Shown here: positions 10,901 to 22,639 of the stretch, piece after piece
Numbering within the stretch: the first letter of the stretch is position 1
How the letters are laid out: each line of letters begins with the position of its first letter
DNA from: Pipra filicauda
Lineage: Eukaryota; Chordata; Aves; Passeriformes; Pipridae
Assembly (NCBI RefSeq): GCF_003945595.2
Contig: NW_024104416.1
Location: 1,129,878-1,193,877, forward strand
Reading direction: 5' to 3'
DNA length: 64,000 nt
Program-made: the position numbers and the translations under genes
Notes under the pieces: generated by a model
What the model saw: the letters and a program-made list of their open reading frames with translations, nothing else
Databases searched by the model: none
What the model was told of the DNA's origin: nothing

Positions 10901-13710
10901 TTGTTCTATTAACAGTATGTTCATAACCTCGATACCAAGGGTACATGTCCCCAGTGAGGCCTCAGAAACACTGTAGGATATTTTGCAAGCCCCACTGTTT
11001 GAATATTAATGTGTGTGTGTGACTCTGAGGTTACATGTGTTAAGTGCAAAGCACACAGCAGCTCCTCACAGTGAACCTTTTTATTTCTTATCTCCAGATT
11101 GTTCTCACATTCTGCAAATTATCCTGTCAAATTTTAACCTGGCTCGGGGAATCAACTGTCATTTAACCCTTTGTTTGGAGCTGGGGTTCAGACAGGTGGT
11201 GGGAGAAGGGTTTTGCCTTCCTGATTGTTTCCCCAAAGCATCCAGGGGAAGCCAGTAAAGTAAAAAATGAATTTTTTTACTAGTTAAAAAAAATGAGGTT
11301 GACTCAAATGCTGGAAACTGGAAACAAACAGAACTGACTTCAACTCAGGCTGAACTGAGTTCCCCCTGAAATGCATTACAAACATAGTACAAATATGCAA
11401 ACATTACTAGCAATTAAAAAGCTATTTTTTGTCTCGATTTTTTTGTTTTGTTTTAAAACAATTAGATTTACATTGAAATGTATTATTCAGTATCCTTGTT
11501 GTCTTTTCTGTTAGAGCATACATTGTTCTCAACAACCTTGGCAGTAAATTATACGAGGAGCTGTGTGTCAGGATTGAAGCTTTATTGCCTGTTTTCCTTT
11601 CCTGTAACTTTGACCTTCTCTGAACAGTGTATGGTTGCTTTCTCTGTGGTGTGTGAGAGAGATTCAGCTTTAACATGCTCAGACTAACACATAGAAAATG
11701 AAATATTGTGGCATAAGCACCCAGCCTAGTCTCCACTCCAGGACAGATGGGCAAAATCATAATTCCCTAGAGATTTAGCTTTGTGGCTGGATCTCCTGTC
11801 ACAGTGAATATATTTGGTGTTCCAGAACATTGGCATAGTCCAACATGAACAAGTATCACTGCAGTTGTTAATCCTCCTCAGAAGCTTTCCAACACTTTCT
11901 CTGTGTCCAAACATGTGACCAAACACATGCTTGACATGGAATGGCAGGGGCAGAAATAAGGCCCGTGAAAAAATAATGATTAAATATTGCCATAAGGTGA
12001 GAAGCACGTGGAGTTCATCCTGCTCAAGCCTGTGTTTGGTAGAGATCTCCCAGATCATCTGCCAGCTATTCTTTTTTTATTTTTCGATGCCTCTCCCTTC
12101 AGTGCCAGTTGGAAAACATAAAAACTCATTTTCTCAGGAGAAAAGGAAATAAATTTTCCTAGGTTTGTGTATATGCATTCACCCACATACATATGTGTGT
12201 GTATATATTTGTATATATATAAACCTGTGTGCAAATCTCTGTATACATTAAAAGTTCTTTATCTGTGTATCACATGGCAGCAATGTGAAAATTTATAGCA
12301 AAAATAAGAGACAGAAAAAATGTGGGAAAAAAAGAGAATGCAGACTTGGGAAACTGAGGTGCAGCATGCAAAATATGACACTTTTATTTTTTTTTTATTT
12401 TCATGGTTATGTCTATGTGCATAAAGTGTCTTTTAAATTATTTGCTAGTTTAAAGCAAGATTGTTACAACCTAATTCATGGATAAGTAAATTCCTGGCAT
12501 ATTTAGACAGGAGAAGAGATGAGTCATGCTGAAAAATCATTAATTTAATCCAATTGTCCATGTTTGGCTTTTCTCTACACTCATGTGCTTGTAAATGCAT
12601 AAAAATGCAGTTAATATTGGAGCATAATATGTGCCTGTGTTTTATTGCTAATAAGTTTAAATCATTGTACTGCAACAAGAACTCCTTGTAGTTCAATGTT
12701 TAAGGGGAACGTGTTTAAAAGTGATCTTTACTTACTTTTTCTAAAATTTATTACTTTTTCTACCATGGAGAAGTAAGAAAGTGAAATCCCAAAACACTGT
12801 TGAACCCCAAAACATTGTCAGCATTTCTTTAGATGCAGAAGCCTCTGTTCTGCAATGGAGAACCTGAAGTCATAAAGAACATTCCTACCTTGCATGTAGC
12901 CACCCTCCTGCAGAGTCAGTCTTTTTTTAAGGGAAGGTGAGAAACTTGAAATAAAAATAAGCTTCCAGAAAGTACCACTCATCTGATGGGCATGGGAATA
13001 TATTTGCAACTATAACGAGTCTAAATCTATGGCTTAAGCCTGGGAGGCACAGGGTACAGTTTCTGATAAAGAGGACTTAACAGTGACTGCAGGATACATG
13101 ATGCTGTGATGGAAATGGAAGGGTGCTGCAGAATGGTGCATTTTCTGAGTCAAAAAATATTTTGGGGTGTCATTGGCAATTATATCCAAGTAGGTTCCTC
13201 TGCAGTTACATCCAAGGGGGTTTGACAGCTGTGTCTGTGTTGATAACAAGCAAACCTGGATTACAGTGTAGAAAAATGTTGAAACTGTGTCTTCAGTTTA
13301 CGTCTTGTAGGATGGCTGCTTTTCATATTTTGAGTGTAAAAAGCAGGGGGACACGTCAAGGCGATAATTCATTGTCCTCTTTACAACTCTAGCTTGGCTC
13401 CTTGTAGCTCAGATGAGTAAAAGCAGTGAATCTACCCACCTAAGAACCAGTTTCACTTTCCTTCAAACTGCATTTGCTTCAAGCTGCTGGCAGTCTGAAA
13501 GGTTCTGCAGGGAAGTGAGGCTAAAAGTTCTGAAAAATGCAGTGTATTCATCAGTCTGGCTGTGCTTCCAACAACTATTGTTATATGTGCACACCCACAA
13601 ACACAGAACACCACTGCACTGCTGTCATGTCCACTTCATTCAAACTCACCCAAAATATTACTGTGTTCCCTGCTATCAGAGTGAGACCCACACACAGAGA
13701 CAGGCTGGTC
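7939..13710. other. Unique non-coding sequence, about 5.8 kb
   Basis: No interspersed repeat or convincing exon seen. It includes a G-interrupted T tract at 9159-9192, a TG/TA tract near 12.2 kb, and a block at about 10080-10480 that resembles conserved non-coding sequence. Several 60-130-codon open frames lack homology-like composition or splice context and are taken as chance. Confidence 0.55.
12163..12250. repeat. TG/TA-rich alternating purine-pyrimidine tract
   Basis: Interrupted TG, TA and CA dinucleotide runs (ACATATGTGTGTGTATATAT and neighbours). Low-complexity DNA able to extrude small hairpins or adopt alternative helices. Confidence 0.75.
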
Positions 13711-14028
13711 CCAGCACAGGAAGGACATGGAGCTGTTGGAGCGAGTCCAGAGAGGCCACCAAGAGGATCAGAGGGATGGTGCCTTATTTACAGGAGTGAC
13801 AGGACAAGGGGGAATGTTGCAAACTCTCAGAGAGTAGGGTTAGATGGGATATCGTGAAGAAATTCTTCCCTGAGAGAGTGTTGAGGCCCTGGCACAGGTT
13901 GCCCAGAGAAGCTGTGGTTGCCTCATCCCTGGAAGTGTCCAAGGCTGGACGGGGCTTGGAGCAACCTGGGCTGGTGGAAGGTGTCCCTGCCCATGGCAGG
14001 GGGTGGAACGAGATGGTCTTTGAGGTCT
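13711..14028 (+). mobile_element. CR1 LINE fragment, sense, with internal deletion
   Basis: It starts in the segment AGGACATGGAGCTGTTGGAG, then jumps after AGAGGGATGGTGCC to GGAGTGACAGGACAAGGGGG. That omits roughly 130-150 bases present in the fuller copy at 60.0 kb. It continues through GGGATATCGTGAAGAAATTC, GAGGCCCTGGCACAGGTTGC and GCCCATGGCAGGGGGTGGAA, and ends without octamer repeats at the junction with an antisense CR1 piece. Confidence 0.93.
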
Positions 14029-14272
14029 CTTTCCATCTTTCTTATGAACTCACTTCAGGCACTGCAAGGCCACAATTAGGTCACCTTAAAGTCTTCTCCA
14101 GGCTGAACAATCCCAGCTCTCCCAGCCTTCCCTCCCAGCAGAGCTGCTCCATCCCTCTGATCCTCTTGGTGCCTCCTCTGTGCTCACTCCATGTCCTTGC
14201 TGTGCTGTTCCCCAGGGCTGGAGCAGCTCTGCAGGGGGGTCTCACCTGAGGGGGCAGAGGGGTAGAATCCCC
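14029..14272 (-). mobile_element. CR1 LINE fragment, antisense, central portion only
   Basis: Read on the minus strand it runs from the GATTCTACCCCTCTGCCCCC block through GAGACCCCCCTGCAGAGCTG, CCAAGAGGATCAGAGGGATG and CTTCAGTGCCTGAAG-like sequence to AAGAAAGATGGAAA. There it abuts the sense copy and has lost its own 3' third. It carries exactly the kind of sequence deleted inside its neighbour. About 70 bases are shared by the two pieces in inverted orientation (13715-13785 against 14145-14215). Confidence 0.92.
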
Positions 14273-15589
14273 CTGAAGTGGTCCTGAAGAACAGGATGTG
14301 ATGGAAATGTAAGTTTTCATCATTTGGAATTGGGCAATCACTGGCTCCCTGTTCCCTGGAGCAGCATCCTGAGGTTAAAGCGTAAAAAGCCTTAGGTCAA
14401 TGACAACCTGAAAAATATGGTGCCAGGTTATTTCTGGAAAACTGCAGAGTTTTGTGCCATTCTGAAACCTGAACTGATCAAGTGTATCTTTCATTATAGC
14501 AATTTTACCATAGTTCTTAATAATGTTGCTGTTCATAAATTTTCACTACTCTTTTGTGTTGACTTTAGTCTGCCTAGTTTTGAGTTTGTGCTCTTCTTCT
14601 TTTGGCTGTAAAACTACTTGTGAATGAAAAAAGTTGCATTCTGCCAAAAGGTTTTTTTTGGTTTTTCTGTGGGTTTCTTTTGTTTGTTTTGTTTTCTTTT
14701 TTGTTTGTTAGTTTTCTTTGTTATTTGTTTTTTTTGGAAAGTTACCCCTCTATTTAAGAAGTATTTGACCACTTGTCTATTTTTTTTTTAAGTGGATGCC
14801 TTTTTCTTTTTTTCTTTTAACATCTACACTTTAAACGCATCTTGATATGAGCATGGGAATAATAGAAAACATTTCACACATCTAGTGGCACTTTATCTGT
14901 AGAAAGGTATTTAGCTTTACTTGAATTTCTAACGCTGCAACAAAGGCACACAGGGTGTGCTTTTGTTGTAAATCTGTTTAAGTTGTAAATTCCTGAATCC
15001 TGAAAATTACTACCGTTGCCTTGGTTTTGTGTAGCTACAACTTTCTTTCTGGAAGTGCTTTTCTGTGAGTGGGCTGTAAAGGCATTTTTGTGCCAGGGTC
15101 ACTGGCTGATGACAGGCTTACACTTAGGTTTTCCATACACTTAGAGATACTTTGTGTATAGTTAAAACTTTCAGAATCTGGGGTTTAATTCTGGCAAATA
15201 GGTGTGACCAAAATATTCTTTTACTACAAAGGATAGAATTGCTTTCAGTTCACTATCTGTGCTGATCCAACTGCAGCAGGGTCCTGTCTCCTTGTGTTGT
15301 TTTGGAAGAGAAGTTACATTATGTGAGTCAATCCCACATAAAGGACACTTTGTGTGGTTACAAAACCATAACTACTTTTTACTGATGTTTCAACATCAAA
15401 ATGTTTGAGAGATAGAGAGAAGCATTTGTGTCAGCCAGCTGAGGGTTTTATTTGTCCTCCTGAGTGCTGTCTTTGGTTGCTCTAGGCACGAGTAGCTGGG
15501 CTGCAGGGAAGGATCTTGTCTAATTCCAAGATAATAGTTGTAAATCACGTGCTGTTCCTTAGAATTAGATTCAGTCACCTCACAGGACA
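14273..15589. other. Unique non-coding sequence with a T-rich tract
   Basis: Bases 14650-14738 are a long T tract interrupted by single or paired G (TTTGTTTGTTTTG pattern). The remainder shows no recognised repeat or exon. Confidence 0.6.
14650..14738. repeat. T-rich low-complexity tract
   Basis: About 90 bases that are almost only T and G on the plus strand. It lacks the sequence expected beside a retrocopy, so I do not call it a poly(A) tail. Confidence 0.8.
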
Positions 15590-15947
15590 GAGGGCAGCCG
15601 TGGATTCTCTGAGAGGGGATCTCCCCAGGGTGTGTCAGGGGCTGCAGGGAGGGGGCAGAGGATGGATCAGGCTCTGCTGGGGGGGCCCAGCAATGGCACA
15701 GGAGGAACGGGCAGGAACTGATGCCCAGGAAGGTCCAGCTGGACAGGAGGAAGAACTTCTTTGCTGGGCAGTGACCCAGCTCTGAACAGAGACCAGAGAG
15801 GGTGTGGAGTCTCCCTGACTGGAGACATTCCAGAGCTGTGTGGACTCAATCCTGTGCTCTGGGCTGGCCCTGCTGGAGCAGGGGGATGGGAGCAGATGAG
15901 CCACTGTGGGCCCTTCCAGCCTTTCCTCATTCTGTGATTCTGTGAAG
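15590..15947 (+). mobile_element. CR1 LINE fragment of a different subfamily, complete 3' end
   Basis: The 3' portion carries GACAGGAGGAAGAACTTCTT, GAGAGGGTGTGGAGTCTCCC, CTGGAGCAGGGGGATGGGAG and GCCACTGTGGGCCCTTCCAG, and ends with two terminal octamers (TTCTGTGATTCTGTGAA). The diagnostic stretches differ from the copies with GGAAGTGTCCAAGG, so this is another, probably older, CR1 lineage. The open frames at 15516-15785 plus and 15635-16138 minus are by-products. Confidence 0.93.
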
Positions 15948-17644
15948 GAAAGTTCTCGTGGAGCCTGTGGCTCTGATGCTTGTGAACAGTGTTGCTTATT
16001 TGCATTTTGGATCCAAACTATGGGCAAATGTTGTCTTCCTGCTTGGCAGAGGGAAATCTCTGGCACTGCAGTCAGACTGTGCCTGAAGTTAATGTGACCT
16101 TGGTGGCTCTCAGAGCCTGAAACTGCACCCAGTGCCAAAGGTTGCGTAAAACATATTTGGGAGAATTGCTTATTGGCTTTTTCCTAAGTGTTTCACTGCT
16201 CTAAACCAGTGAGACAACTGTGCTAACGGAAGAAAAAAATGGTTGGAGCTCTGTGTAAACAGGAGGTGGAAAACAGCTGATTTCACCTTCACAGGATGAG
16301 TTATAAATTTTGCAGCAGTTGACACAGAGCAGTTCTGCTGTAACTTATTGCTCTCCAGGCATCTCAGGAAGGTGTTCAGGATCTGATTATTCAAAAAATT
16401 GCTTGTTGCCAGAATAACACGTAGGTTTTAGTCTTTGATTTTTATGTGCAGTGCCCAATAAAATGCAACACTGATTTTGAAAATATACTTTATATTTACC
16501 TCAGAAGTTACATTAGAATGATCTTTATTTCAGTCATATAAACTAGATATGTATTCTACGTGTGTAATACTTATTTAGACTTTACTTGGGACATCATGAT
16601 TTGTTTCACTGTGGGATCAAAAACTGTAATGCTTAAGAAATCATAGGGTCAGTGAAACTCCTTGGGGTAAATACAAAGCAACTAATTAGAGTGTACTGCT
16701 GAATTCATGCAGTGAGTTGTTTTAGAGAAGTTTCTTGTGATATGTGCAGAAATAAGATTCTCCTCTGCAACAGGAGTTTTGGAACTTATATCCAAAAATT
16801 ATTACTTGCTGTTAAATACTTTTATGTAGGTAACTTGAATGTATAGAATTCATAACAATAAAATGCTGTTCAGGTTTTAATGAAGTGAAGGACCTGATCC
16901 TTAGAGGCTTTTGTACACAGAGTACCCGTAAATTTCTTTGCAAGTGTGAAGTGTTTAGAGATTGATGGAACTCAGTATATGAAATGGTAATTATGTGTAT
17001 CACACTGGGACAGAGGAGTACTTTTGAGTGCTACTACTCAACTGAGTTCATTGGGATTTATATATCAGGTACTTTTCAAGATACACAGTTGAATTCTTGA
17101 AGCCCTGATGTACAGGTTTTATTTATATCTGTACCTGAAGAGTTATGTCAAAGAAATATAAACAGCCTGAACCTCCAGGCTGCTTCATCTCAGTCCCATA
17201 ATTCCCTCCTGTTATAAAATCCTTCAGCTGGCATAACAGGGCAACTCAAAGTAATTTTTTTACTTTACTTAAAACAACAGTCCTTGATATTAAGCGACCT
17301 GGTAAGTGAATAGAATGTTTCTGGAAATTAAGCCATTACCCTTAAAATTTCAAATGAGAAAGGGGGGAAAAAAGGAAAGAAAAAGTATAAGCACAAAAAA
17401 AGAACAAAACCCACGTAAGAGTACTATAGCAGCAGTACTAGTCATCAAGTATGTTCCTGGTTTATTCTAATTATGTGGCTGTCTTGATTTAATGTTGGGA
17501 ACAATATATCAACAATTCACTAAATAATTTGGGGTTTTAGCAGCAGTTTCTCTGCTGGTTTCTGTGCTATTAGTAGTAATAATCAGCATTGTATCCCTTG
17601 GCCTTTACACAGCAATATTGCCCCTTAGGTCTAAAAAAGTGTTG
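15948..17644. other. Unique non-coding sequence
   Basis: AT-rich, no recognised repeat or exon. A purine-rich run lies at about 17352-17408. Confidence 0.6.
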
Positions 17645-17768
17645 TGATTATCCCCATTTCACAAAGACTCATAAGACACAGAAGTGGAGTGACATGTCAA
17701 AGGCATTGAGGTGCTATGTAGAGCCTGAAATTTAATTTTGGACTCCCAAGTCCTATGTCTGTGGCTGT
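17645..17768 (+). repeat. MIR SINE fragment (ancient tRNA-derived SINE)
   Basis: The order of blocks matches the MIR core and 3' part: ATTATCCCCATTTCACA, then GACACAGAAGTGGAGTGACA, TGTCAAAGGCATTGAGGTG, CTATGTAGAGCCTGAAATTT and GACTCCCAAGTCCTATG. MIR consensus has the same order (TTATCCCCATTTTACAGATG, GGCACAGAGAGGTTAAGTGA, TTGCCCAAGGTCACACAG, GGCAGAGCTGGGATTTGAAC, TGACTCCAAAGCCCATG). Strongly diverged, as expected for an amniote-wide element inactive for well over 100 million years. The family assignment is from memory of the consensus. Confidence 0.7.
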
Positions 17769-18251
17769 TCTGATGTCAGTAGTATTTTAATCTTGGTAGA
17801 GTAGAAATGTTCAGGTTTTGATCTCCACTGTAGCTTTAAGTAGTTTCTGTGTATAAAACAAATATTGTCATATCTTCAGTGTAGTAGCCTTGAAAAACTC
17901 CTAAAATGTAAAGAAACACAGACTATTAAAATCTAGAAATATTTTTAGTATATCCAGTGTTATTGCTAATTCACTCAAGGGTCGTAGGAACCACAGTGAG
18001 CTAAACCATCAGACTAAGGGATTGTAGTTTGATGGACACAGTCTTAGAATCAGATCTATTACAAGAGAAGAGGATAATACAGGAAGACAAAAAGTAGATC
18101 AAAATACTAGAAGATTAAGAGGATTAAATGTGAAGATCAAGAGTGTCCAGAGTGAAGACAACATTTGTGTGCCTGAGAAGTTAGGACCAAAGTAAGCACT
18201 GTCATTGCATCCCTGAGAGGCAGCCAGAGCTTGGTCTGGAAGAAATCCTTC

Positions 18252-18311
18252 TATATTTTTTGTTTGTTTGGGTTTTTTATCATGTTTGTTTGTTTGGATT
18301 TTTTTTTTTAA
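18252..18311. repeat. T-rich (GTTT)n-like low-complexity tract
   Basis: TTTGTTTGTTTGGG and related runs separated by a short non-repetitive piece. Simple sequence. Confidence 0.75.
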
Positions 18312-19291
18312 ACTGGTTCTCAGTACAGGATTCTGTATTTGGGAGACACCATGTTTATGATGTGTTTCCAAACAAGGACAAGCTCTTCCCTGTGGTTAGA
18401 AAGTGAGGAGACATAACCCCAGGAGTCCTTGCAGCCACCTGCTGAGCTCCTTGGAGATGGAAAGGCTGCTGGAAATATCACCTTGGAGGGTCTAGTTAGC
18501 TGCATGATGAGGCTGGGAATTCAGCTAAATGTTCTATTTTGTATATCCTATAAAGATGTGCTTTGGTTTACTTTTAATTAAAGGACTTTCACTTTATTTC
18601 CATAGTATGCACTTAGTTTCTGCTGGGTTGGCAGGATAAGGGTAAAATGACGCCCTGTAATTGGAGGTCAGCCTGGAATTTCATGACAATATTCAGGACT
18701 CCAGTTCCAGTGCAGGGTGGTTCCCAGGTGTGTGGAACAGCCTTTGTTTGCAGCATGCACTGGTGACCTGGGCTCTCAGTCTGAAATCAAGTCTCTGCAA
18801 AATGATTCTAGAGCTGGTGTGAAACTTGATTAAAACCAGTAGGGCTGATGCAAGGTTCCTTTCACATAAATCTGGCTGCAGGCTAAATCTGAAACAGTGG
18901 TTGTGTCCAGGCTTGTCCTTTTATCCTACTTCTTATTCATTTAATCCTTAAACTTCATTCCTTTTCAAATACATAAGCAAGATAAAAATATTCAGCAATG
19001 TTAAAAAAAGAAAAGTTGACGTGGGTTGTTTTGTTGTTGGTTTTTTTTGTTTGTTTTTGTTTTTTAAAGAGAAATGGTATTATTAGGGAAAATAGACATG
19101 AAAATTTGTGTATATATAACTTAATATAGTGTGTCAATATAATTGACTACATCTTATGACTTACTCTGGTTTCAATGAGCAAACCCTTTTTTCAAGGAAA
19201 GAAGTATTATTGTAAACCCCAGAGAACACATTTTGCTTTGCTGATTGAAAAGGTGGCATTCTGATTTAGGAATTACAAGCCTTCTGATACT

Positions 19292-19318
19292 AATTTTTTA
19301 TTTATTTATTTATTTTTG
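19292..19318. repeat. (TTTA)n microsatellite
   Basis: About five TTTA units after a T run. Short tetranucleotide repeat. Confidence 0.8.
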
Positions 19319-20319
19319 ATATTCAGTACAAACACACTAGTGTTGTGCTCTGTAAATTTTCTGGGGTGCACTAATGACCAGTTGCTGATCCACTTGCATA
19401 GGAACTCTATCACTGGATACTGATAATACACTGCAGCTGCTTCCAGCTACATGTTGCTCTCCCTACAGCTGGGAACAACTGAATTTCTTAGCAAGCAATG
19501 ATTAGCATTTTGATCTTGACAAGCACTTTACTGTCTGAATACCAATGTCTGAATGATTGTTTTTGCCAAGCAAGGCATAAACAACTATTGCATATAGAGC
19601 TTGTAGTTATCTCCTGCTTACTGGAAACATTTGATCCAATACTTGCACACTTGATTTTTTTAAAAACTGTATTAGAAGTAATCCCCTCTGATTTATAGTT
19701 GTAGGAAAAAAAATGTAGTTTTATGTGTTTAAATATGCTAAGTCAACTAATTCCAGTATGAAATGCTGGATGTCTGAAAGAGCATCCAGTGTCAGGTGTT
19801 GTGATCTAATATGTTAGTGGTTCATGCCAGTGCTCCCAGCTACATGCAAATTACCAGTATTCAAGTGTAACCAGACAGCATTTTTAGTTTACAGATTAGC
19901 ATAGCCTGAGAAAAATCCAATTATCCTTTCCTTGGTTGTTTGCCTTCATTATATTTTTGTTTCAGGGTACCTCTTTTTTATTAAAATTTTAGAATTATTT
20001 AGAGAGCTAAAATCAGATTTATAAATAGCAAGTGATAATACAAATAAACAGGCAGAAGTATGAGAGAGTGTGTGTCGTGTCTATCTTTTCAGTAAAGGAA
20101 ACATCTCACAAAGGAAGCTCAAGTACCAGGGAACAGGGGAATAGAAGTTAAGCTTTGCAATGTGTTTATGCTCTCCTGCAAAATAAGCTTAAACAAAGAC
20201 CAACTTAAGCTCCTGGTGCCATTTCAGCTGTTAGAGAAAAGCCTCCTGTCCTCCAGTCAGGGCAGAACAGCCACAGAAAAGCTGTCTTATGGAGAGCTGA
20301 AAATAAGAGAGGGAAGTGT

Positions 20320-20385
20320 CATGGAATCGTAGAATTGCTTTGGGTTGGAAGGGACCTGGGTGATCACCTGGTTCTGCACTGCCAG
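20320..20385 (-). mobile_element. CR1 LINE 3'-end remnant, antisense
   Basis: It starts with the reverse complement of the CR1 terminal octamers (CATGGAATCGTAGAATTG), then TTTGGGTTGGAAGGGACCTG and GATCACCTGGTTCTGCA. Only about 65 bases are recognisable, so this is a severely truncated insertion. Confidence 0.85.
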
Positions 20386-21786
20386 AGTGGCTCCTGGATG
20401 GATGGGCAAGGAATTTTCCTTAACATAACCATGTCATGTGTCGGGGTGTCCAGTGTATCCAGGTGGGGAATGGCAGCCTCTTGTGAGCAGATGTGGTAGA
20501 AGGCTGGAGGGAGTTTAATTGTAGCTCGGATCTAATTCACTGTAAAACATAAGAGCTTGGGCTGGTAGGGCCTCAGCTTCTGGGAAGGGCTTGCAGGTTG
20601 TCACATCCTGCCGAACCAAGCTGCCTCTCAGACCAATTTCTGACTGGCCTGAAGGATCTGGGATGGTCCAAATAGAGTGGGAGCAGTGTGTTTAAGCAGA
20701 GAAAATCATAGCACTTCATAGAAGTGTCTAGGGCTGTAAGCGAAGTGTAGCCTTCTGTCCAGAAACTTTGTTTGTGATCTTTCATCTGTATCTGAGTGCA
20801 TAGGAAGGAAAAACGTTTGGAAATCACTTAAGAGGCCATGATAGTAATAGAAGTCATATGAAATGAATTAGTTTGGCAGTTGTTGGAGACAGGCCCCTGA
20901 GCAGTGCCCTCCAGCTTTATCAGATAAACAGGAGAGCTGATTGTGACAGAGCCCCTGTGAGACTCAGGGTGAGAAGGAGCCATGGCACAATAAACTGCTG
21001 AAAACACTCAGATTTCTGTGAGGAATTTAAAATATGAGTAGTATCCATCAGCAAAGAAGAGGTCTTAGACTATAAAGGTCACAGAGAGTATTGTTACCTG
21101 GTAGGAGAACATTTGGAGATAAGATAGTGGGAATCACAGAGGGACTGTGAGAATACTTTGAGGCATAAAAACCAACAGGTATTTTGAAGATTGCGTGAAG
21201 AACAAAGGATGTATGTGTGGTTTAATAGAGGAAATGAAGGAGATTGGAAGTACAACTGGAGAGTTTTTGGGAGGAACATCAAGAGCAGGGATATTTGTCT
21301 TTACATTGGCACATGCTTGGGCTTTTTCTGAAGCAGGAAGACCTTTACAAGGTCTCAGGCAGCACTGATGTTACCTTGGGGATATTTTGTACAAGTGTAC
21401 TGGAGCATGAATGTTTCTGGAGCCCTTGTGAAATGGTGCATTTTCACGGGAGCAGAATTGGATATTGTGAAGAAATCTTTCATTCAAGTCAAACTAAGGT
21501 AAATGAGGGAGAAGTACTTAGTACTTCAAAATTAACAGGGTGTTAAATTACTGTCAAAGACCCTTGTGACACAAGTGGACAGGGAATGCATAATTTCCTT
21601 GCAAAAAAAATAATAAAAAAAAGAAACTCAAAAGGTATAAAATGGCAGGACTCCTTTGCTCATCCGAGGTGCTTGGACTGTTCAACAAGATTGCAGCCTG
21701 TGGGCAAGGTGTGTTCTCTACTTCCACATTCTTCTTCTTTGAAAAGATTATATTTCTATAATTTGGTTTTAGAATGGAATTTTATA
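20386..21786. other. Unique non-coding sequence
   Basis: No recognised repeat or exon. A 100-codon open frame at 21244-21546 plus has no splice signals or motif I can support. Confidence 0.55.
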
Positions 21787-21897
21787 TGGAACAATAGAAT
21801 GGTTTGGGTTGGAAGGAACTTTTAAGGATCATCCAGTTCCAAGCCCATGAGCAGGGACACCTTCCACTAAACCAGACTACTCAGAGCTCCATCCAAC
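21787..21897 (-). mobile_element. CR1 LINE 3'-end fragment, antisense, with unusual changes at its distal side
   Basis: It begins ACAATAGAATGGTTTGGGTT and continues GGAAGGAACTTTTAAGGATC and GAGCAGGGACACCTTCCACT. Toward its far side several positions that are G in related copies read A or C here (for example CCAGACTACTC where other copies have CCAGGTTGCTC). It then dissolves into the A/C-rich tract that follows. Confidence 0.9.
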
Positions 21898-22133
21898 CTA
21901 CTCCCCTACATATCATTGGACCCACTCAAAAAAACAGCAACAACCACTCCCCACTCCCCAAAAAACCACACACAACAAGATTAAAAAAAAACTAAACCCC
22001 ACGTATGGAACAAACAACCTCCACTCCACCCCACAACACAAACCCATCCCCTGAACAAAAAAATCATCCCCAAACATAAACCCAACCCAAACCCCCTACC
22101 CCTTTTTTTTATTGCACACCACACCCCCTCCCC
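21898..22133. repeat. G-depleted A/C-rich low-complexity tract
   Basis: Over about 235 bases the plus strand consists almost only of A and C with some T. I count nine G in 21901-22133. There is no regular unit, so it is not a microsatellite; runs such as CCACTCCCCACTCCCC and AACCCAACCCAAACCCCC are irregular. G content returns to normal abruptly at 22134. See the finding on whether this is biological or a base-calling artefact. Confidence 0.8.
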
Positions 22134-22639
22134 AGGTGGTACAAGTTCCCTTAGGTGACAATTCTGTTGATTCACTGGATTGCCAGTAAATTGCTGCTCT
22201 ATAGTGAACAAAGTCAGATGCACAAAAAAGACAATTCCAGCTGGTAATCTCATGCACAAATTGAAGGGTACATTGAAACTTCTGTTTAGTTTCTGTCCAC
22301 TACTTTAATACCACTACCTTATATAAATACAGATGTAAATGGTGTTAGTAAAGCTTCTCTTTGTTTGAGGGGAGTGTAAAATACTGGGGTGGTAATCGAT
22401 GGTGGGATTGAATCCCTGAGGAGCAGGTGATGGAGAGGTATGGGTGTGTGAAACAATAAATGGGCTGAGAATCCAGAATAGTTGCCAAGAATGTGATTAT
22501 AGAAAGTTTGAGGTGGTTGTGCAGTGAGTCTTAGTGGTGACATGAGCAGAAAGCTATTTTCTAGACAACTGAGTTGTTTGTGAGGAACTAGAACGTGGTG
22601 AAATTCAGAAGGCAGTCAGAACCCTTGGGAATAGGCCAA
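22134..22639. other. Unique non-coding sequence
   Basis: No recognised repeat or exon. Confidence 0.6.

Larger units (their letters stand above)
17769..20319. other. Unique non-coding sequence with T-rich tracts
   Basis: It contains G-interrupted T tracts at 18252-18311 and 19022-19067 and a TTTA tetranucleotide run at 19292-19318. No exon or transposon recognised. Confidence 0.6.

Noticed and set aside
11422..12058. Two minus-strand open frames of 110-112 codons
   Set aside because: No motif or consistent splice context; composition looks like translated intron. Plausible as chance.
14650..14738. T-rich tract as a reversed poly(A) tail of a processed pseudogene
   Set aside because: No retrocopy-like coding sequence or target-site duplication is visible next to it; similar G-interrupted T tracts recur across the window.
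15516..16138. Open frames of 89, 112 and 167 codons
   Set aside because: By-products of the CR1 copy at 15590-15947.
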